Positions 35,901 through 49,127 are shown, counted from the stretch's first letter. The stretch: 64,000 nucleotides of DNA from Heterodera schachtii (GCA_023374025.1 SIJG01000011.1:2174578-2238577), one strand, 5' to 3'. A program made the numbers and translations. The notes: generated from the sequence alone by a model not told the origin.

Positions 35901-38900
35901 CCGCCACAAATGCTCCATCCCGGCATGATGTATCACCACCATCAGCAGCAGCAACAGGCACAACAGCAGCAGCACATGGCATCGCCTTATCACCAGCAAC
36001 AACAACAATACGGAGCAGTACAGCATCAGCAACACCAACAGGCAATGGCAGCGGCGGCGGCGGCGTATTGGGCACGGACAAACGGACAGCAGCAACAACA
36101 ACAACAACAAATGCCAACCCCACCGGCACAGGTTGGACGGACGGAATGGGATGGAAATGACGGCAAATTTACCTTACAATTACTAATAGAGCTCTGCTCC
36201 CACACGGGACATGTACAGAGGGATTGGATGGAGTATTTCCCAAGAAAAATGCAATAAACCGAAAAAGGATTGAATCTTTTTTTGACATGAGCGGATACTC
36301 TAAGAGTCTCAAAAACCGAGATATAATTTCCCTGTCCTTCTCCCACTCATTTTCTTTTGTTCAGGATGTTGGTGGTGGTGCCATGCCTGGCGCGTCCACC
36401 TCGGCTCGGCACACGCCGCAGCCTTCGTCAGTGCCACCGCCCAATCCATCGCCCGTCGCTTCTGCCGGCCAACCGCAGCAGCCGGTGGTTCAGTCCAGTC
36501 CATCTGCAACAGCTGCGTCTTCGTCGGCTCCGGGCACCGCGTACGATGAATGCGGCATGGCCGACGGCGGCACTACCGACTCGGCGCAGCGACCACGGTC
36601 ACGGCAACAGCAGCAGCAACAACAACAGGCTGTACATCTACAACAACAACCGCCGCAACACCACCCGAACGCCCTGCCGCAGCAGGCGATGATGCTCACA
36701 CCGCAGGCGGCCGCTGCCCATTTGCGTTACGCGTCCGCCGTGCCGCCTTCGCCCGGCATGATGATGATGGTCGGCCCACCAGGGGGAGGACCACCGCTGT
36801 CCCATGGGCCGCCCCCGCAACAGCAGCAACAACATGCGTACGCACCGCCGATGGGCCCGCCGCCGCATCCCTCGCCGCACATGGCGATGCCGCCGATGCA
36901 CCACCATCATTATGCGACGGCGCAAGGGATGCCGCCTCCGTTCCCGGGTCTGTCGTCCGGCAGTTTTCCCCCACAATTCATAGGTGTGCGAGAGGGAGGG
37001 AGGGGGCCGGGTAAGAAAAAATGGGGGGGGGGGGTGGGATTTTTGCAAAATTTTATTACTAATTGGAAATAAATTTAAAAAAACGGAATAAAAAGGGGGA
37101 AGGGAGGGGGGAGGGCTTTGGAATAGGCATTTTCGAGTTGGTCGTCCGCTTCATCTCCCCGCTTCCTTCAGGTCATCCTCCCCCTCATCCCGGCATGTAT
37201 TTCCATCCCGGCGCTCCGCTCGGCTCCGCCGGTGCCATTCACCATCCGTCCGCTTCCGCCGCCATTGGCCACCCCGGCCCGCCCCCTCCTTCATCCGGCG
37301 GCGGGGGCATCGTCATGGGCATGAAGCAGGCCCAGCGGGAGGCGGTCGAAAAGTTGGTGATGCAATTGGCCAACACCAAGCAGCAGCTGACCGCCGAGTT
37401 GGTGCACGAGCGACGGCTGTTCTTCGAGAAGTTGGTGCTGCTCAACGAACAGCAGGGCGAAGTGCTCAGCGGACCGCCGCAGGTGTCCAAGTCGACGGTG
37501 GACCTGTTCTCGTTGTACTTCGCGGTCAAAAAGAAGGGCGGCTTTGAAAAGGTGAGCGAGCGCCAACCTCCGCAATTAATTAATTGGTTGTCCAATGTGG
37601 GAATTGTTAATTAACAACAGTGTGTTAATTGGGCCAGGCCTGACCAGACAAAAGGGAGGAATCCGTTTACTTTTTACCTAAATTTTCTAGAATTTTAATT
37701 ATTTTTCAAAATTTAATTCCACAAGAAAAAGGAAAAGGTTCATTTTTAGATGATTGGTATAAATGAGCATGGTTAAGGGTTTTTGGCCAAATTTGAAAAA
37801 AAAAAATCAGAAAATTACTAGTAAAGATTTAGGTAATTTCACGGAAGTTGAGAATTTGGCGCTAAAAAAGCCCTTCAAAATTGCTCAAATCATCAGATTT
37901 TTAATTTTAAAAAGATGTAATTTGAGAGGTGAAATTTCCCTCTTCCGACATGGCCATAATTAGGCAAAATGGCGACACTCAACACTAAAATTTCCAAAAA
38001 TTAGGCAGGATTTCGTATCAAAAGATACCATTGAATGACCACATTCCCCGCCTTTTGCAGACCATCAAGGACAAAGTGTGGAAGCACATGTGCGTGGAGG
38101 CCAACGCGGACATGCAGGAGTCGTCGGCGGCCGGCTTTCAGTTGCGCAAGCATTACCAGAAGTACTTGCTGAAGTTGGAGTGCATGGAGACGGGACAGAA
38201 CGCCAAGGAGTTGGTGGAGTTTGCCGAGAAGCAGAAGAAGAAGAAAAAGGAGAAGGAGCCGAGCAGCGGCGGCGGGGGCAGCGCAAGCGCCGCGGGGCCC
38301 TCCACGCCGTCCTCCGCCAAAGACGAGCAGCAGCAACAGCACGGCGGCACTGGGAGGCCGAGCAGTGCACGGGGCGAGCACAGCCGCGACGGAACGAACG
38401 CAGCGACAGTGGCGCAACAGAGGGGCGGAGGGACGGGCACGGCAAGCAGTACAGCGGCGGCGACAACGGCAACAACGCAGCAAAACGCTGCGGGAGGGGC
38501 ACCACCACAACAGCAGCAACAACAGCAGTTCAGCGGAGCGCCAGGAACAGCGCAAGGTAAAGCAAAACAGTAGTACCAGAAATGGGGGCACATAATTCAC
38601 TGAACTGCTTGGGCCTGTGGGGCGGGTGTTATTGGGGTGAGAATTGAAAAAAAGTGTTGCAATTGAAATGGTCATGCCGATTGGGGCGAGTTCCCTCTCG
38701 TCAGCGTCATCAAAATACATTCATCAGTCGATTGTTTTGTTTGTTGGACGATTAGCTGTTGTTTCTAGCTGTTTTTCTTGTTATTGTTGTCATCCTCGTT
38801 GGCACTATACATTCATTTTTGGCATAATTTTTGGCTGGTAGGCGTTTTGTCCAACGCGACAATTCACCACCCCCCCCCCCCCCCCCCCCCCCTCCCTCCG

Positions 38901-41900
38901 CTTCTCTCTTCTGCCTCTTCCCCCAACCATTTGTGGGGGACTTCCGTCCATCCACCCACCAAAAAGGATGGCTTATGATGATGATGATGATGATTTGGTG
39001 ATGGAAATGAATGAATGACTGTGCCTATGGGATGGATGGGAAGAGGCAGAAGAGTCGTCCTCGTCGTTGTTCACTTTCCAATCGCTTCCCCCCCCCCCAA
39101 AAAATGAAATGCCATCCCATCCTATTGCTTTACACACATACAAAGAGGCCAACAGGTGCCCTCCCCCCACACTCCAAATCGGCTCATTAGCAAGCAGATT
39201 TGCCTATTCCCCACCCATTTTGCCATCCCCCTCAAGCCCTGTCTCACCCCTCTGCCTCAATCTGTGATGACCGACCGACTCTTTCCCTCCCGGGGCCCCA
39301 ACATTCATTTGGCGCCCTTTGCTTTTGTGGCCAAATGGTGCCTTTTCTTTCATTTTCCTCCCTTTTTCATCATTTTCTCTCTCTTCTCTCTCTCCCACAA
39401 CATTTTTCATATGCGGCAAATCGTATCATTCACTTTTCTCCCACCCTTTGCCGATGGCAATGCCACAAAATCCCCCCCCCCCCCCCCCCTTTCATCACAC
39501 CTTCCTTTTCTGTTCCCCTCATTTTCCGCGCACTCCCTTCTCCTCGCCCCCCGCCTTATTACATAATACCGTCCAATTTAGTCTTCTCCGTCAGTTATTG
39601 TGGAGACCACGGCTAATGAGAGGAGGGGGGGGGGGCAAGGGAATGAGAGGGCAGAGAGACGGTTGGCACAGGAGGAGGCCTCTATGAATTTAGCTGCAAG
39701 AGGCGCGAGCAGTGTGTTGGGGGCGGGAGTCGAGAGTGCGGTGTGGTTTTGTGCCGCCACCGTTTCGCTGGTCGGTTGCTATGATGGGAGTGCGGTGTGC
39801 TGGTAGGGTGGTGCTCTGCCCCTCCCTAAGAGGGGGGGGGGAGCGAAAGGGGACCGGGAAGTACAACATGAAGCAGCAGCAGCAGAAGTTAATGAGAAGG
39901 ACTCCGCGAAAGGGAGGGGGGAGGGAAAGCCGTGGCATTCCCCGGGGGGGCATTTGGTGTGTCCAGCAGCTGCTGCTGCTGCTGCTGCTGTCCGGCATAT
40001 CGCGCACAGCACATATGTATTTGTGCGAATAAACTTTTTTGGTGCCCCTCACACAAATACCCCCCCCCCCTTCCGTCTGCGCAAGCGATGCCATTGGCCG
40101 GGAGGGGGGGGGGGTAATTCACATCGAAGAAGCCGAGAGGAAGCTACAATTTTTTACGCGGTTGTGATGTTGGGCCGGCCCCACACGGGGCGGGGATATG
40201 TGTTTGTGAGCAGTTACTGTCGGCGTCCGTCCCCATTTTCTGAGGTGCCCAAACCTCCTTCGCCAAGGCGTGTGTTTTACTCCCCCCCCCCCCCTCTCCT
40301 CGGGCTTTTCCCCTCTTACCCAGGCGATGAAGCCGGGGAAAAGCGCACCCCACAAAGTCTGTCCCCCACTCCACTTTTTTCTTGCTTTTGCTGGCCAAAA
40401 GAGCTGATTAATTTACCAAATAAAGCTTATGCTATGTTTTTTCTGTTTTGTTTTCTCCATGGCTAATGAGTGAGTGTTGTCTTCTCTTTTTGCACATCAT
40501 CATTTTTTTCTGTTTTCTTTATAAGTGAATTATTAAACTCATTAAAAAAGCAAAGCTAATCAAAATATCATGGAAAAGAAAATATTTATGCAAAAATAAA
40601 TAAATTAATTAATTAATGCAAATTCCCCCCAAAGAAGATAAATTTCTCAAATTATAATCATTGTCTTCTCCTCCATTCCATTTTTGAGTTCTCATATTTA
40701 TTAAATTGGCTCGAGAAAGAGTTCCATCGTATTGTACAGCAGTCATTTATTTAATTAATCAGCACCAAAACGACGACGACGGTAACGAATTTGCAGCAAA
40801 AGCGTCGGTGGGGGCGTCCATGTCGCCCTCAACCACGGCCATAACATTTGGTGGCACCGGCGGAGGCGGCGGCGGTCGTTTGCCTGTGATGCAAAACACG
40901 CAATGTTCATCCACCGCCTCCTCCTCGTCTTCAAGCAGTACACGCAGCAACAACCATTTGTTGTCTTCCGCCACTTCTTCCTCACTGTTTTCGTCCGCCA
41001 ATTGGCAATATTACCAGCAGCAAAACCAGCACATTCGGCAGCAGCAACAGCAACAACAATTACTAAACCAACAGTCTAATCAGCTTCATCATCAGGGCGT
41101 GCCGTCGTCGGCGTATCAGCAGCAACAGCTGAAGCTGCAGCAACGATACAGTTCCGCTGCTGCTGCTGGTGGCCAATCGTATCCCATACTGTCTGGGAAG
41201 GGTTACCCTTCTGCCGAGTATTACCAGCATCGGAATGTGCCGTCGTCTTCATCTTCCCCCGCCTCCTCCTCTTCCTCCTCGTGTTCATCCTCCGTTGTGC
41301 CGTACTTCTCCAACCCGCCGTCATCGTCCATGCTTCTTCAACAACAACAACAGTTTCAGCAACAGCGTAATGCCATGCCAACTTCCTCCTCTTCCCCAGC
41401 ATCGGCTGCTCGTGTCCTTCACCAGCAGCAGCAGCAGCAGTCCCAATACCAAAATGTGCAAAGGCATTTGTCGGTGACGGCTTCACCGTCGCTCACTCAG
41501 CAGCAACATCAACAATTGTTGTTGAACCGTCAACTACAGTACAACAACTACCATCTGCATCAGGCATACGGTGGTGCATCACTCGCCTACCGTACCCACC
41601 ATCATCCTTCCTTTTTGGCCTCGTCTTCCGCTTCTGTCCATCCGTTTTACATGGCCAAAATGTCGGCTGCCACTTCCGTTGCTTATCCCACCATTTCCTA
41701 TCCGTCTTCGTCAGTTTCTTCCGCACTTTCTTCCATTAATAGTTGCTCATCATCACAATTATCAGCACACAATCATTATGGTCATTAAATTGAAAATACG
41801 AATTGAAAACCACTTTAAAATGATAAAAATGTTATGCCATTGAAAATGGTTTACTAACCGTGTAAAAAATGCGTGACTAATTTGGGGGATCGAGAGTACA

Positions 41901-44900
41901 AATTCTCGATTAATTAGTTAGATAGACATTACGGGATCAAAATCATAGAAAAGGGCACAGAGCCGGGAAAAACAGAGACGAGGCCACGGAATTGGGAAAG
42001 GATTCCCAACAATGCCAACATTGAAAATCATTCCCCCTTTTGCATTTGTTTAGGCATTGCCGGGAGCGGTGGTGCCGAATTTGGTCAATTCGCTGCTGCC
42101 ACACCGCCGTTTGGCCAATACCAACCGCCGCAATGGGCCGCCGCCTTCCAACAGCAACAACCGCCCCAGGGAATGTACCCGTCGCCGCGGATGGCACCGC
42201 CACCACAGCAGCAGCAGCAAATGATGCGCCAGGCGGCGATGGCACAACAGCATTTTGGTGCCAACAATGGACAGGTAAAATCGGTTCCGTAGGGATAGGG
42301 AATGGCATTTTTGGAAATTCAATTTGGAAATAATTTACGATGTAAGCTAATTACACAGCCGAATTCTTCCGCTCGCTATTTGCTATTGCTTTTCCATCTT
42401 TCGCTAAACAAATGCCGGGGATTTAAGCATGAAAGCAAAATGTTGTGCCATTAGCGGAGGGGGGGGGAATTAATTTGTCACGAATGGAAATGGGAGGAGA
42501 CCAGCGGATGAATGAAAGAATAAATAAATGAGGGATAATTGAGTGAAATTGGACGGATGCATTTGCCCCGCCCTCTTTTTCCATCTGTCCATTGGTTTTC
42601 CACAAGTGTTTATTCGCTCGCACGTACTCATTCATTAGTGACAATTTATCAATCGTCCATTTAAAATTATGGGAACCAAAAAAATTGTGTTTTTAGATTT
42701 CTCAAATTCATTTTTTTTTTAAATTTTTGCCATTTTTAATCGGTCAATTTTTTTTGTGGGTAGCCAGCCACTAATGTTTTTCATTCCCATTTGAAGGGCG
42801 ACGATGAACAACAGCAGCAACAGCGTCCGCCGCAGGTGTCGTCGCGTCTGTCGACGCCGGCACCGCCGCAAACGGCGGACCAACGACCGATCAGTCGCGC
42901 GTCGACCGGCGGAGACCAATCGCAACAGCAACGGACGATGGATCAGCACCAGCAGCAGGACGAACGGGGCGAGGCGGGAGCAGTACAGCAGCAGCAACAA
43001 CAGCAGCAGCAGAGACGGGCACAAACGCCGTCCGCCGCCACTTTCTCCGCAAATGCGCCGACGCCACCGTTGACGTATGGGATAGGCATTTTCGGGCAGT
43101 ACAATAATTGTTTCCATCAGTTTCAGCACATCATCTGCCTCCGGTGTCCAACCGCCGCTTCCGCCGCCCTCTTCAACCGGCGCCGGTGTTCCTTTTTATC
43201 ACCCGGGCGTTCCCTACGGCGTTGGCAGGTATCCGCCAACGGTTGCGAACGAAGCGGCGGCAATGTACGGTCCGGCAGGGCCCAGCGCTGCGATGTATTC
43301 GCCGTCTCAGCAGCAGGTGGGCAATGGTGGAACGGAATACGGAGTTGATACCTACCGAAAATTTAGTCGTTTTTTGAATTTTTCGCTAATTTGTCCACTT
43401 TTGGCATTTTCTCTACCCTCATTTTTGCCCTGACAAATGAGGCATCAATTTTCATCGGTTGTTTTTTCAGCTCGCCGCTGTTGCCCATCAGCAGCGCTAC
43501 CAACAACAGCAACAAGCCGCCGCTGCTGCAGCTGCGGCCTCCGCGCGTTACTATCCGTCGATGCCGGGCGCCTCCGCGTCGGTCCCTCCCCAACATCAGC
43601 AGCAGGCACAAAAGGGTGCCGTCACTTCGTCTACGGCAAAACCGCTGCCCCAACAACACTTTGTGCCTCCGCCGCCCTCCTTTTACGCGGCCGGCAACCG
43701 TTCGTCCAACGCCGCCGCTGCACTGCTTGGCGTTGTGCCACCGCCTCCGATGCTTCCGCCGTCGGTCGGCGGCTCAGCGGTGGTTGGTCCACCGCCGCCC
43801 GCTGCTTACGCGGCACAACAGCAACAGCCGCCCTACGCCATGCCGTCCTCATCGTCGGCATCGGCGGTGCAAACAACGGCATGGCACTATGCCCAACAAC
43901 AGCAACATCAATTCCCGGCTAATTCATTGGAGGCGCAGGTCATCGCCCAGGTGCAACAGCAGACAAAGCGGAGTCGAGAGAAAGTGTACGCGCGCGACCT
44001 TTACGGGGTACGCTGTTTTAAATGCCCATCCATTTTTGGCTTAAAAATGCACTGAAAAATTTCTTTTTCAGGCAACGCCCGCTCGCATTGTGATGGCACT
44101 GCGCAGTGCGCTTCACACGGAAACCGTCTGGGCACTGAACGCGCTGAACGTGCAGTTGTACGACGACACAACACTGCCGACGCACGCGGCGCCGTCGCTG
44201 GCCCAAACACCGGAACTGCTCAATTTGCTGGTCGACCACTTGGCCGCCGCGCTCTCACTGCTCTTCCCCGACAATTTCAATGTATGGAGGAAATGACGGG
44301 GATTTTTTGGCAATTAAAGAATTATTCAATCCATTTTAAGGCAACTTCGTTCTTTTTGGGTCCGCAAAAGCGTCCTCCCATCACCAAAAACGATAACGAC
44401 AACACCAATGATAAACTGAAGAAACAAAAACGTAACACACCACCAACGACAACAACAAGTTCGGTGGTTTCGTCGACAAAGACAAACGGTGCTATTGTCA
44501 ACGGCAGCACAAACATTGGCAACGGCGGTGCGCTGTTGGCCGTGCCGAAACAGGAACAACCTCCGCCGCCTCCGCCGTACATGCTGCTCGACAAAGTGGA
44601 GGTGCTCGTGCCCAACATGTCGTCAGCGTTGTTTACAACCGCAGCAACAACGGCAGCGTCGCCACGGCACGCTGTTGCTGTGCCATCGTCCAACGGCGGG
44701 CGTCAGTCGAACCGGCACCACCACAACGGCGGCACCGGCATTGCCGACAACAACAACAAAGTCAATTTCACAAAGGTCTCACGACTCGGCAGACCCGTCA
44801 AATGGGACACCGGCGAACTGCCTCCGGCATTGGCACGCGAATTGCAACTGACTGTTGGGGAAGAGGACGACGATGAACGGAGAGAGGAGAAGGTGAGTGA

Positions 44901-47900
44901 GGCCCATTATGGCGAGGATAGTGTTTTGAAAATCATTGGCATTAAGGCGGAAGAAATGCCACCATTTTTGCACTTTGTGGAGCGCGTCCGACAGTCAGTG
45001 CTTGGCAATGTGTGCGCCCGGAGAAACTGCAACCAATCGGCAGACGACAAAAGCATTTGGAAGAGCGCAGAAAACGATGAAGGACAATGGGAAGGAAAAT
45101 GACGAGTTTTGGGAGCCCAGCGAAGAGGGGACAATGGAAGCGGAGGAAAAGCAGCAAAAGACGGAGGACGGAGCCAAGCCCGACAATGAGGTTGGCATTT
45201 GAATTAGATTGGCATTGGCACTCAAATTGGATTCAAATGCAAAACATTTCCAGCATTTAAATTTCACTTTTCTAATCCCAACAGAATGCCGTCGACGCCG
45301 CGCCTCGCCGTGTCCGTCTGTTTTTCCACCGTGCCGACGACGACGATGATGATCATTCTGGCGGCGGTAGTGGCGGTTGTTCCCATTGCCTCAATCGATG
45401 GCACACCGACAACAGAAACAGCGTTCGCTCCTGTCGCTGTACCGGCACCGACCACCACTTCTCACTGCTCAGCCGTCCCGTTGGGCTGCAGGACGCACAC
45501 GCGGACGAGCGGATGGCCGCGCTGGTGGAGCAGTGCCTGGCGTTGGCCAACATTTTGCGCGGTTACGCCTTTCTGCCGGGCCACGAGCGCACATTGGCCA
45601 CCCACGGCGGACTGTTGCGTCTGCTGTCCGCGCTGATGATGCTGATGGTTGACAAGAAGCAACACAAGCGGGCAAAGCCGACAACGAAGCGTACGGCAGA
45701 GAAGAGCGGCATGGACAACGACGAGATGGGGACGGACACCGCCGCCCCGGGGGAGCACCACCCACAGGGCATCAAGTTGAACACCAATTGCAATAATACG
45801 ACCAAACCAACTACATTGGAGGAGGGAGTTAAGCAGGTGAACTGCTAGGGCATGAGGGAATGGTGCTGGGTGACGATTTTGTTCCCTAAACTAATTGGCC
45901 AAAAATTAAAAAAGCGAGTATTTTACTCAAATATCAAAAAAATTAATGGAAAAATTAGTAATTCAAATTAGTTATTTTTCTTCCACCTTTAAAGGAGACT
46001 GAAGATGAGAACCAACAAACTGTGGTGGAAGAAGGCGAAAAGAATTTGCCAAAAGTAGCGGAAAAGACGGCAAAAACGGAGGAACGACGACGCTGGAGGA
46101 GGACGACGTCAATTCCAAGCCGACAGCAACAGCAACAACAACGCCAGCTGTTGCTGTGGTTGGGCCGGCGCCGGAGGCGGACACCCGCCAGAAATGGCTG
46201 TTGAAAGTGGCCAACCAGCTGAGGGACGACGCCTTTGTCATCATGGCACAGCTTTCGGCCCATGTAAAATGCTTTTATCGTTTAATTTGGGGACGAACAG
46301 GCTCAGGAGCGGGACAAAAAATAGGGAGAAATAAATTAAATTTCCGCCATTTGCTAGCCAAAATGTCCATGTTGCAGCTCGACCTGTTCGACCTGGACAG
46401 TGCCATCTCGTGGCCCATCTTTGACGCGCTCCTCCACTGGTCCGTGTCGTCCGACCTGCAGGCCCGTGACCCGTTGCCACCGTTCGGCGTCATTTCGCCG
46501 CGTCATTACGCCTTTGAAATTCTGTGCAAAATGTCGGTGCTCGAGCGCAACGTGGACCTGCTGGTGTCCACCGGTCCGTGGCCACGGCTGGAGGCATTTG
46601 TGCGGTTGTTATGCGCCCAAATTTGTGAGGAGCCGCCCGTCCGGTCAGTTTTTAACCAAAATTTCAAAATTAAAAATGCCGAATTCAGTGAGTTTGCCAT
46701 TGTCATTCTGAACGCCGTGTGCGCGGTCAGTGAGCCGGCATGTTTTGTTGCGGCGGTGGAAACGCCGTTGTTGGAGCATTTGGTTTCCTTTCTTGAGGCT
46801 GCGGATGCCAACATGACACAGGTGGGCACAATGGTTTGGCATTTGCTTACAATAAGAATTTTGGCGCCTCGGAACTCTCCATCCCTGTTGGGAAAAACTT
46901 GCTAGATCCCTAAATAGCTTCTTAAAAAAAACCAAAGACATTACGCAAAAAATGATTCAAATTAAAATTGCACGCGAATTGTTGCTATCTGCCGAAATTT
47001 TAAATTAATTTCTATTTTGGCGTAGTATTTTTTAGTTTGCTAAAGCGAAATTTTAGGAAAATTATTTAGGTTTTCCACTTTATTAACAACTTTAAATACT
47101 ATACATTCATTTTTTTCTCACAGATTGTACAGCAACAAGGAATGCACGCGCTGCGCGAGAACCCGGAGATCATCGGCACTTCCGTCGGCATGTTGCGCCG
47201 GGCAACCACCATAATGGTGCAGATTGCGAAACATGAACAGTGCCGGCGGCACTTCCGACGCCTTCAACATCGCCTCCTCCAATTCACCGTCTCACATTTT
47301 GTAAGCCAAACCTAAATTCTCGGGGGCATTTAATTGTTTAATTGTGCAATTATTGGCATTTGTCACTACAGATGGACCTCCGCGTGGCTGCGATGGTCGC
47401 CAACATTTTGTTCGAAATACAGCGCGGAGACTCTGTGCCGTTGTTGCCACCGCCGCCTTCGTCTGCTGAGGCCAACAGAGGCGGAAACGACGGCACTGCG
47501 CAGTGCCAACACCGCGGCGAGCACTTCGCCGCCGCGACGGACGGAGTCGCCAGCCGACGCAGCGGAGACTGGGCGAAAAAGTGCGGAGGCGAAGACGACG
47601 ACAGCGGCGACGGGCAAGGAATGCCGGGCGACGCCCACTCCCTTTTTGCTTGGGTGAGAAGGGAAGGAAAGATAAATGTGCCAGTAAAATGCCAAAAAAT
47701 AAAAAAAATGGAAATGTATCAAAAAATAGCGTAAAATTAGTAAAAAAAAAAAAAATTAAAAAAATTCAATTGCGTAAATCGTTAGATTTTCCATTTGGAA
47801 AAAATGGAAAAAAATATTTGGAGATGCAGGGAGTTGAACCCTGGACTTCTCGCATGCGAAGCGAGCACTCTACCACTGAGTTACATCCCCAGACATTAAG

Positions 47901-49127
47901 TTGCACTCACTTTTACTATATCATCCTAACTAAAATCAGTCAAGCAGATGGAAAATGTTAATTCGAAAATCTTTAATGGAATTTTGCCTAACCAAAAGCA
48001 TAATTACTATATTAGCTTTACATTTAAAAAATTTTTTGGTTCTAGTGGCTCCGTTAATTCGCACGTCGCCCTCTTCAACGGGACAACCACTACAACAATG
48101 TGTTCGTCTGCCGCCGAAGGAATTGACAATATTTGTTCCACTTTTACTGCTTCATCTGCTTGTGCTACGTCCAGCCAATGTGCCAACACCGTAAATGTTT
48201 ATGTGCCACCAAAGGTCAACAAGCGGGAGAATAATGGCAAGGAGGAGGAGGAGGACAGTGCCAACGAATGCTATGACCATGCCGACGGCAACAATGGTGG
48301 TGACAACAGAAGCAACAAAACGGACATCAACAGAGGAAGGAAGCGCATGTTCAACAACAATAACAACATTAGCAATTACAATGAGAATGATTACCAAAAA
48401 TGGAACGGCCATCACCCGGCGAATGCGCAACACTTTCCGATTGAGGTACAGCGAAAGTGCCCTTCCCTATTTTGCATTGTGCCAATTAATGCTACCTTTT
48501 GGGGGGTCATGAAACTCAATCTATTTGGCATTTACAGGCAAAACGACTCGGAATTAGTCAAAAATTTGTAAGATTCGTATGATCACTGACCTCAACTCCT
48601 CCCTCCCCGCTATGAAACATAGTTTCTCATGATTCTCCGTTTAACAGACTGTCGTTGATCAAATGCCGACCGAAAGACGGCTTCGTATGGACGAAGGAGA
48701 GGAGGTCGCCAGTCCGTCATCGGTGTCGGCTGGTGGCAACGCCGTCGTCATGAACAATGGGAGGAGCAGTGTGAAGGTTCGGGAGCGAATGCGGCACAAC
48801 ATTCTGAGCAAAAAGGCGTCATTGAAGGCGGCATCGGCTGCTGCTGCTTCTTCCGACAAGGAGGCGGCCGTGCCGACGGCGCTGCCGCACCGCCCGCCCA
48901 ACAAACGGAACAACGGATGGATCGGCGACGACGACGGAGACAGTGGTGGTGCCGATCCAAAAAAGAAGAAGAAACTGTTGCACAACGGCACGGCGGAGGC
49001 GAGCGGCGGCGCCAACAAAAACGGTGCCGAGATGGCAACGGCGGCGGCACAAAATCCTTCCTCCGCGTCGCCGGCTGGCACCAGTGGTGGCGGAGGAGGC
49101 GGATCCTCGCTGACCGCAGTCGCTTAA
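29982..49127 (+). CDS. let-526: ARID1/BAF250/Osa, SWI/SNF complex subunit
   Basis: BAF-complex remodeller subunit with an ARID DNA-binding domain. I place 23 phase-consistent exons (first 29982-30095; then 35355-35445, 35560-35678, 35778-36131, 36365-36983, 37172-37551, 38061-38556, 42054-42274, 42797-43074, 43127-43316, 43471-44007, 44072-44281, 44341-44892, 45071-45190, 45285-45836, 45995-46054, 46120-46263, 46378-46643, 46689-46821, 47124-47300, 47372-47653, 47948-48445, 48648-49127), about 2290 residues, similar to human ARID1A. Residues up to about 500 are Gln/Pro/His-rich. The ARID spans exons 6-7 (STVDLFSLYFAVKKKGGFEK, WKHMCVEANADMQESSA, FQLRKHYQKYLLKLE). The BAF250_C region runs from exon 11 to 21 (TPARIVMALRSALHTETVWA, LANILRGYAFLPGHERTLAT, SWPIFDALLHWSVSSDLQA, VGMLRRATTIMVQIAKHEQC). 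Exons 14, 16/17 and the last two are the least certain; a basic PKKKKKLL sits near the end. Confidence 0.88.
30096..35354. other. ARID1 intron 1, low-complexity 5.3 kb
   Basis: The longest intron of the gene starts GTTTGA and ends TTTTCAG. It is filled with homopolymers and microsatellites: a CT-rich block around 31236-31356, G runs near 30579 and 32564, C runs near 30906, 33016 and 34078. Many apparent open frames on both strands are by-products of the skew. No separate gene can be supported. Long first introns often hold enhancers, but nothing specific is visible. Confidence 0.55.
32564..33040. repeat. Paired 25-bp poly-G and poly-C runs
   Basis: An uninterrupted run of 25 G lies at 32564-32588 and one of 25 C at 33016-33040. 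They face each other about 430 bp apart inside ARID1 intron 1. A further C run of 23 lies at 38870-38892 and one of 21 at 34078-34098. Such tracts can form G-quadruplexes and vary in length between individuals. Confidence 0.8.
40740..41788 (+). CDS. Gln/Ser-rich terminal exon, possible short ARID1 isoform
   Basis: A 1-kb open frame lies inside ARID1 intron 7 on the same strand and ends at a stop. It encodes about 350 residues of interrupted poly-Gln, poly-Ser and Tyr/His-rich sequence (QQQQQQQLLNQQSNQLHHQG, QRHLSVTASPSLTQQQHQQ, ending LSAHNHYGH), which resembles the style of other ARID1 disordered exons and uses mixed CAG/CAA and varied serine codons. A TTGTACAG acceptor at 40739 would join in the correct phase to ARID1 exon 7, which ends after one base of a codon. 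The product would have the ARID but lack BAF250_C. Alternatives are an independent gene starting nearby, or a retained exon of unknown use. No typical ATG context is seen. Confidence 0.5.
47819..47890 (-). tRNA. tRNA-Ala (anticodon CGC)
   Basis: The minus strand reads as a 72-nt cloverleaf starting GGGGATGTAACTCAGTGG. The acceptor stem pairs GGGGATG with CATCTCC (one G-T), the D stem is ACTC/GAGT, the anticodon stem CTCGC/GCGAG with loop TTCGCAT (anticodon CGC), and the T stem CAGGG/CCCTG with loop TTCAACT. Discriminator base is A. The internal A and B boxes are recognisable. It lies antisense in the ARID1 interval between 47653 and 47948. Confidence 0.93.

Noticed and set aside
38031..38595. 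Alternative Arg/Ala-rich frames overlapping ARID1 exon 7
   Set aside because: They are other-frame readings of the GC-rich ARID coding exon.
44893..45101. Read-through of ARID1 exon 13 into the following intron
   Set aside because: The frame stays open for about 70 codons then stops, losing the downstream BAF250_C exons; a GTGAGT donor at 44893 and phase-0 acceptor at 45070 fit better, though intron retention is possible.
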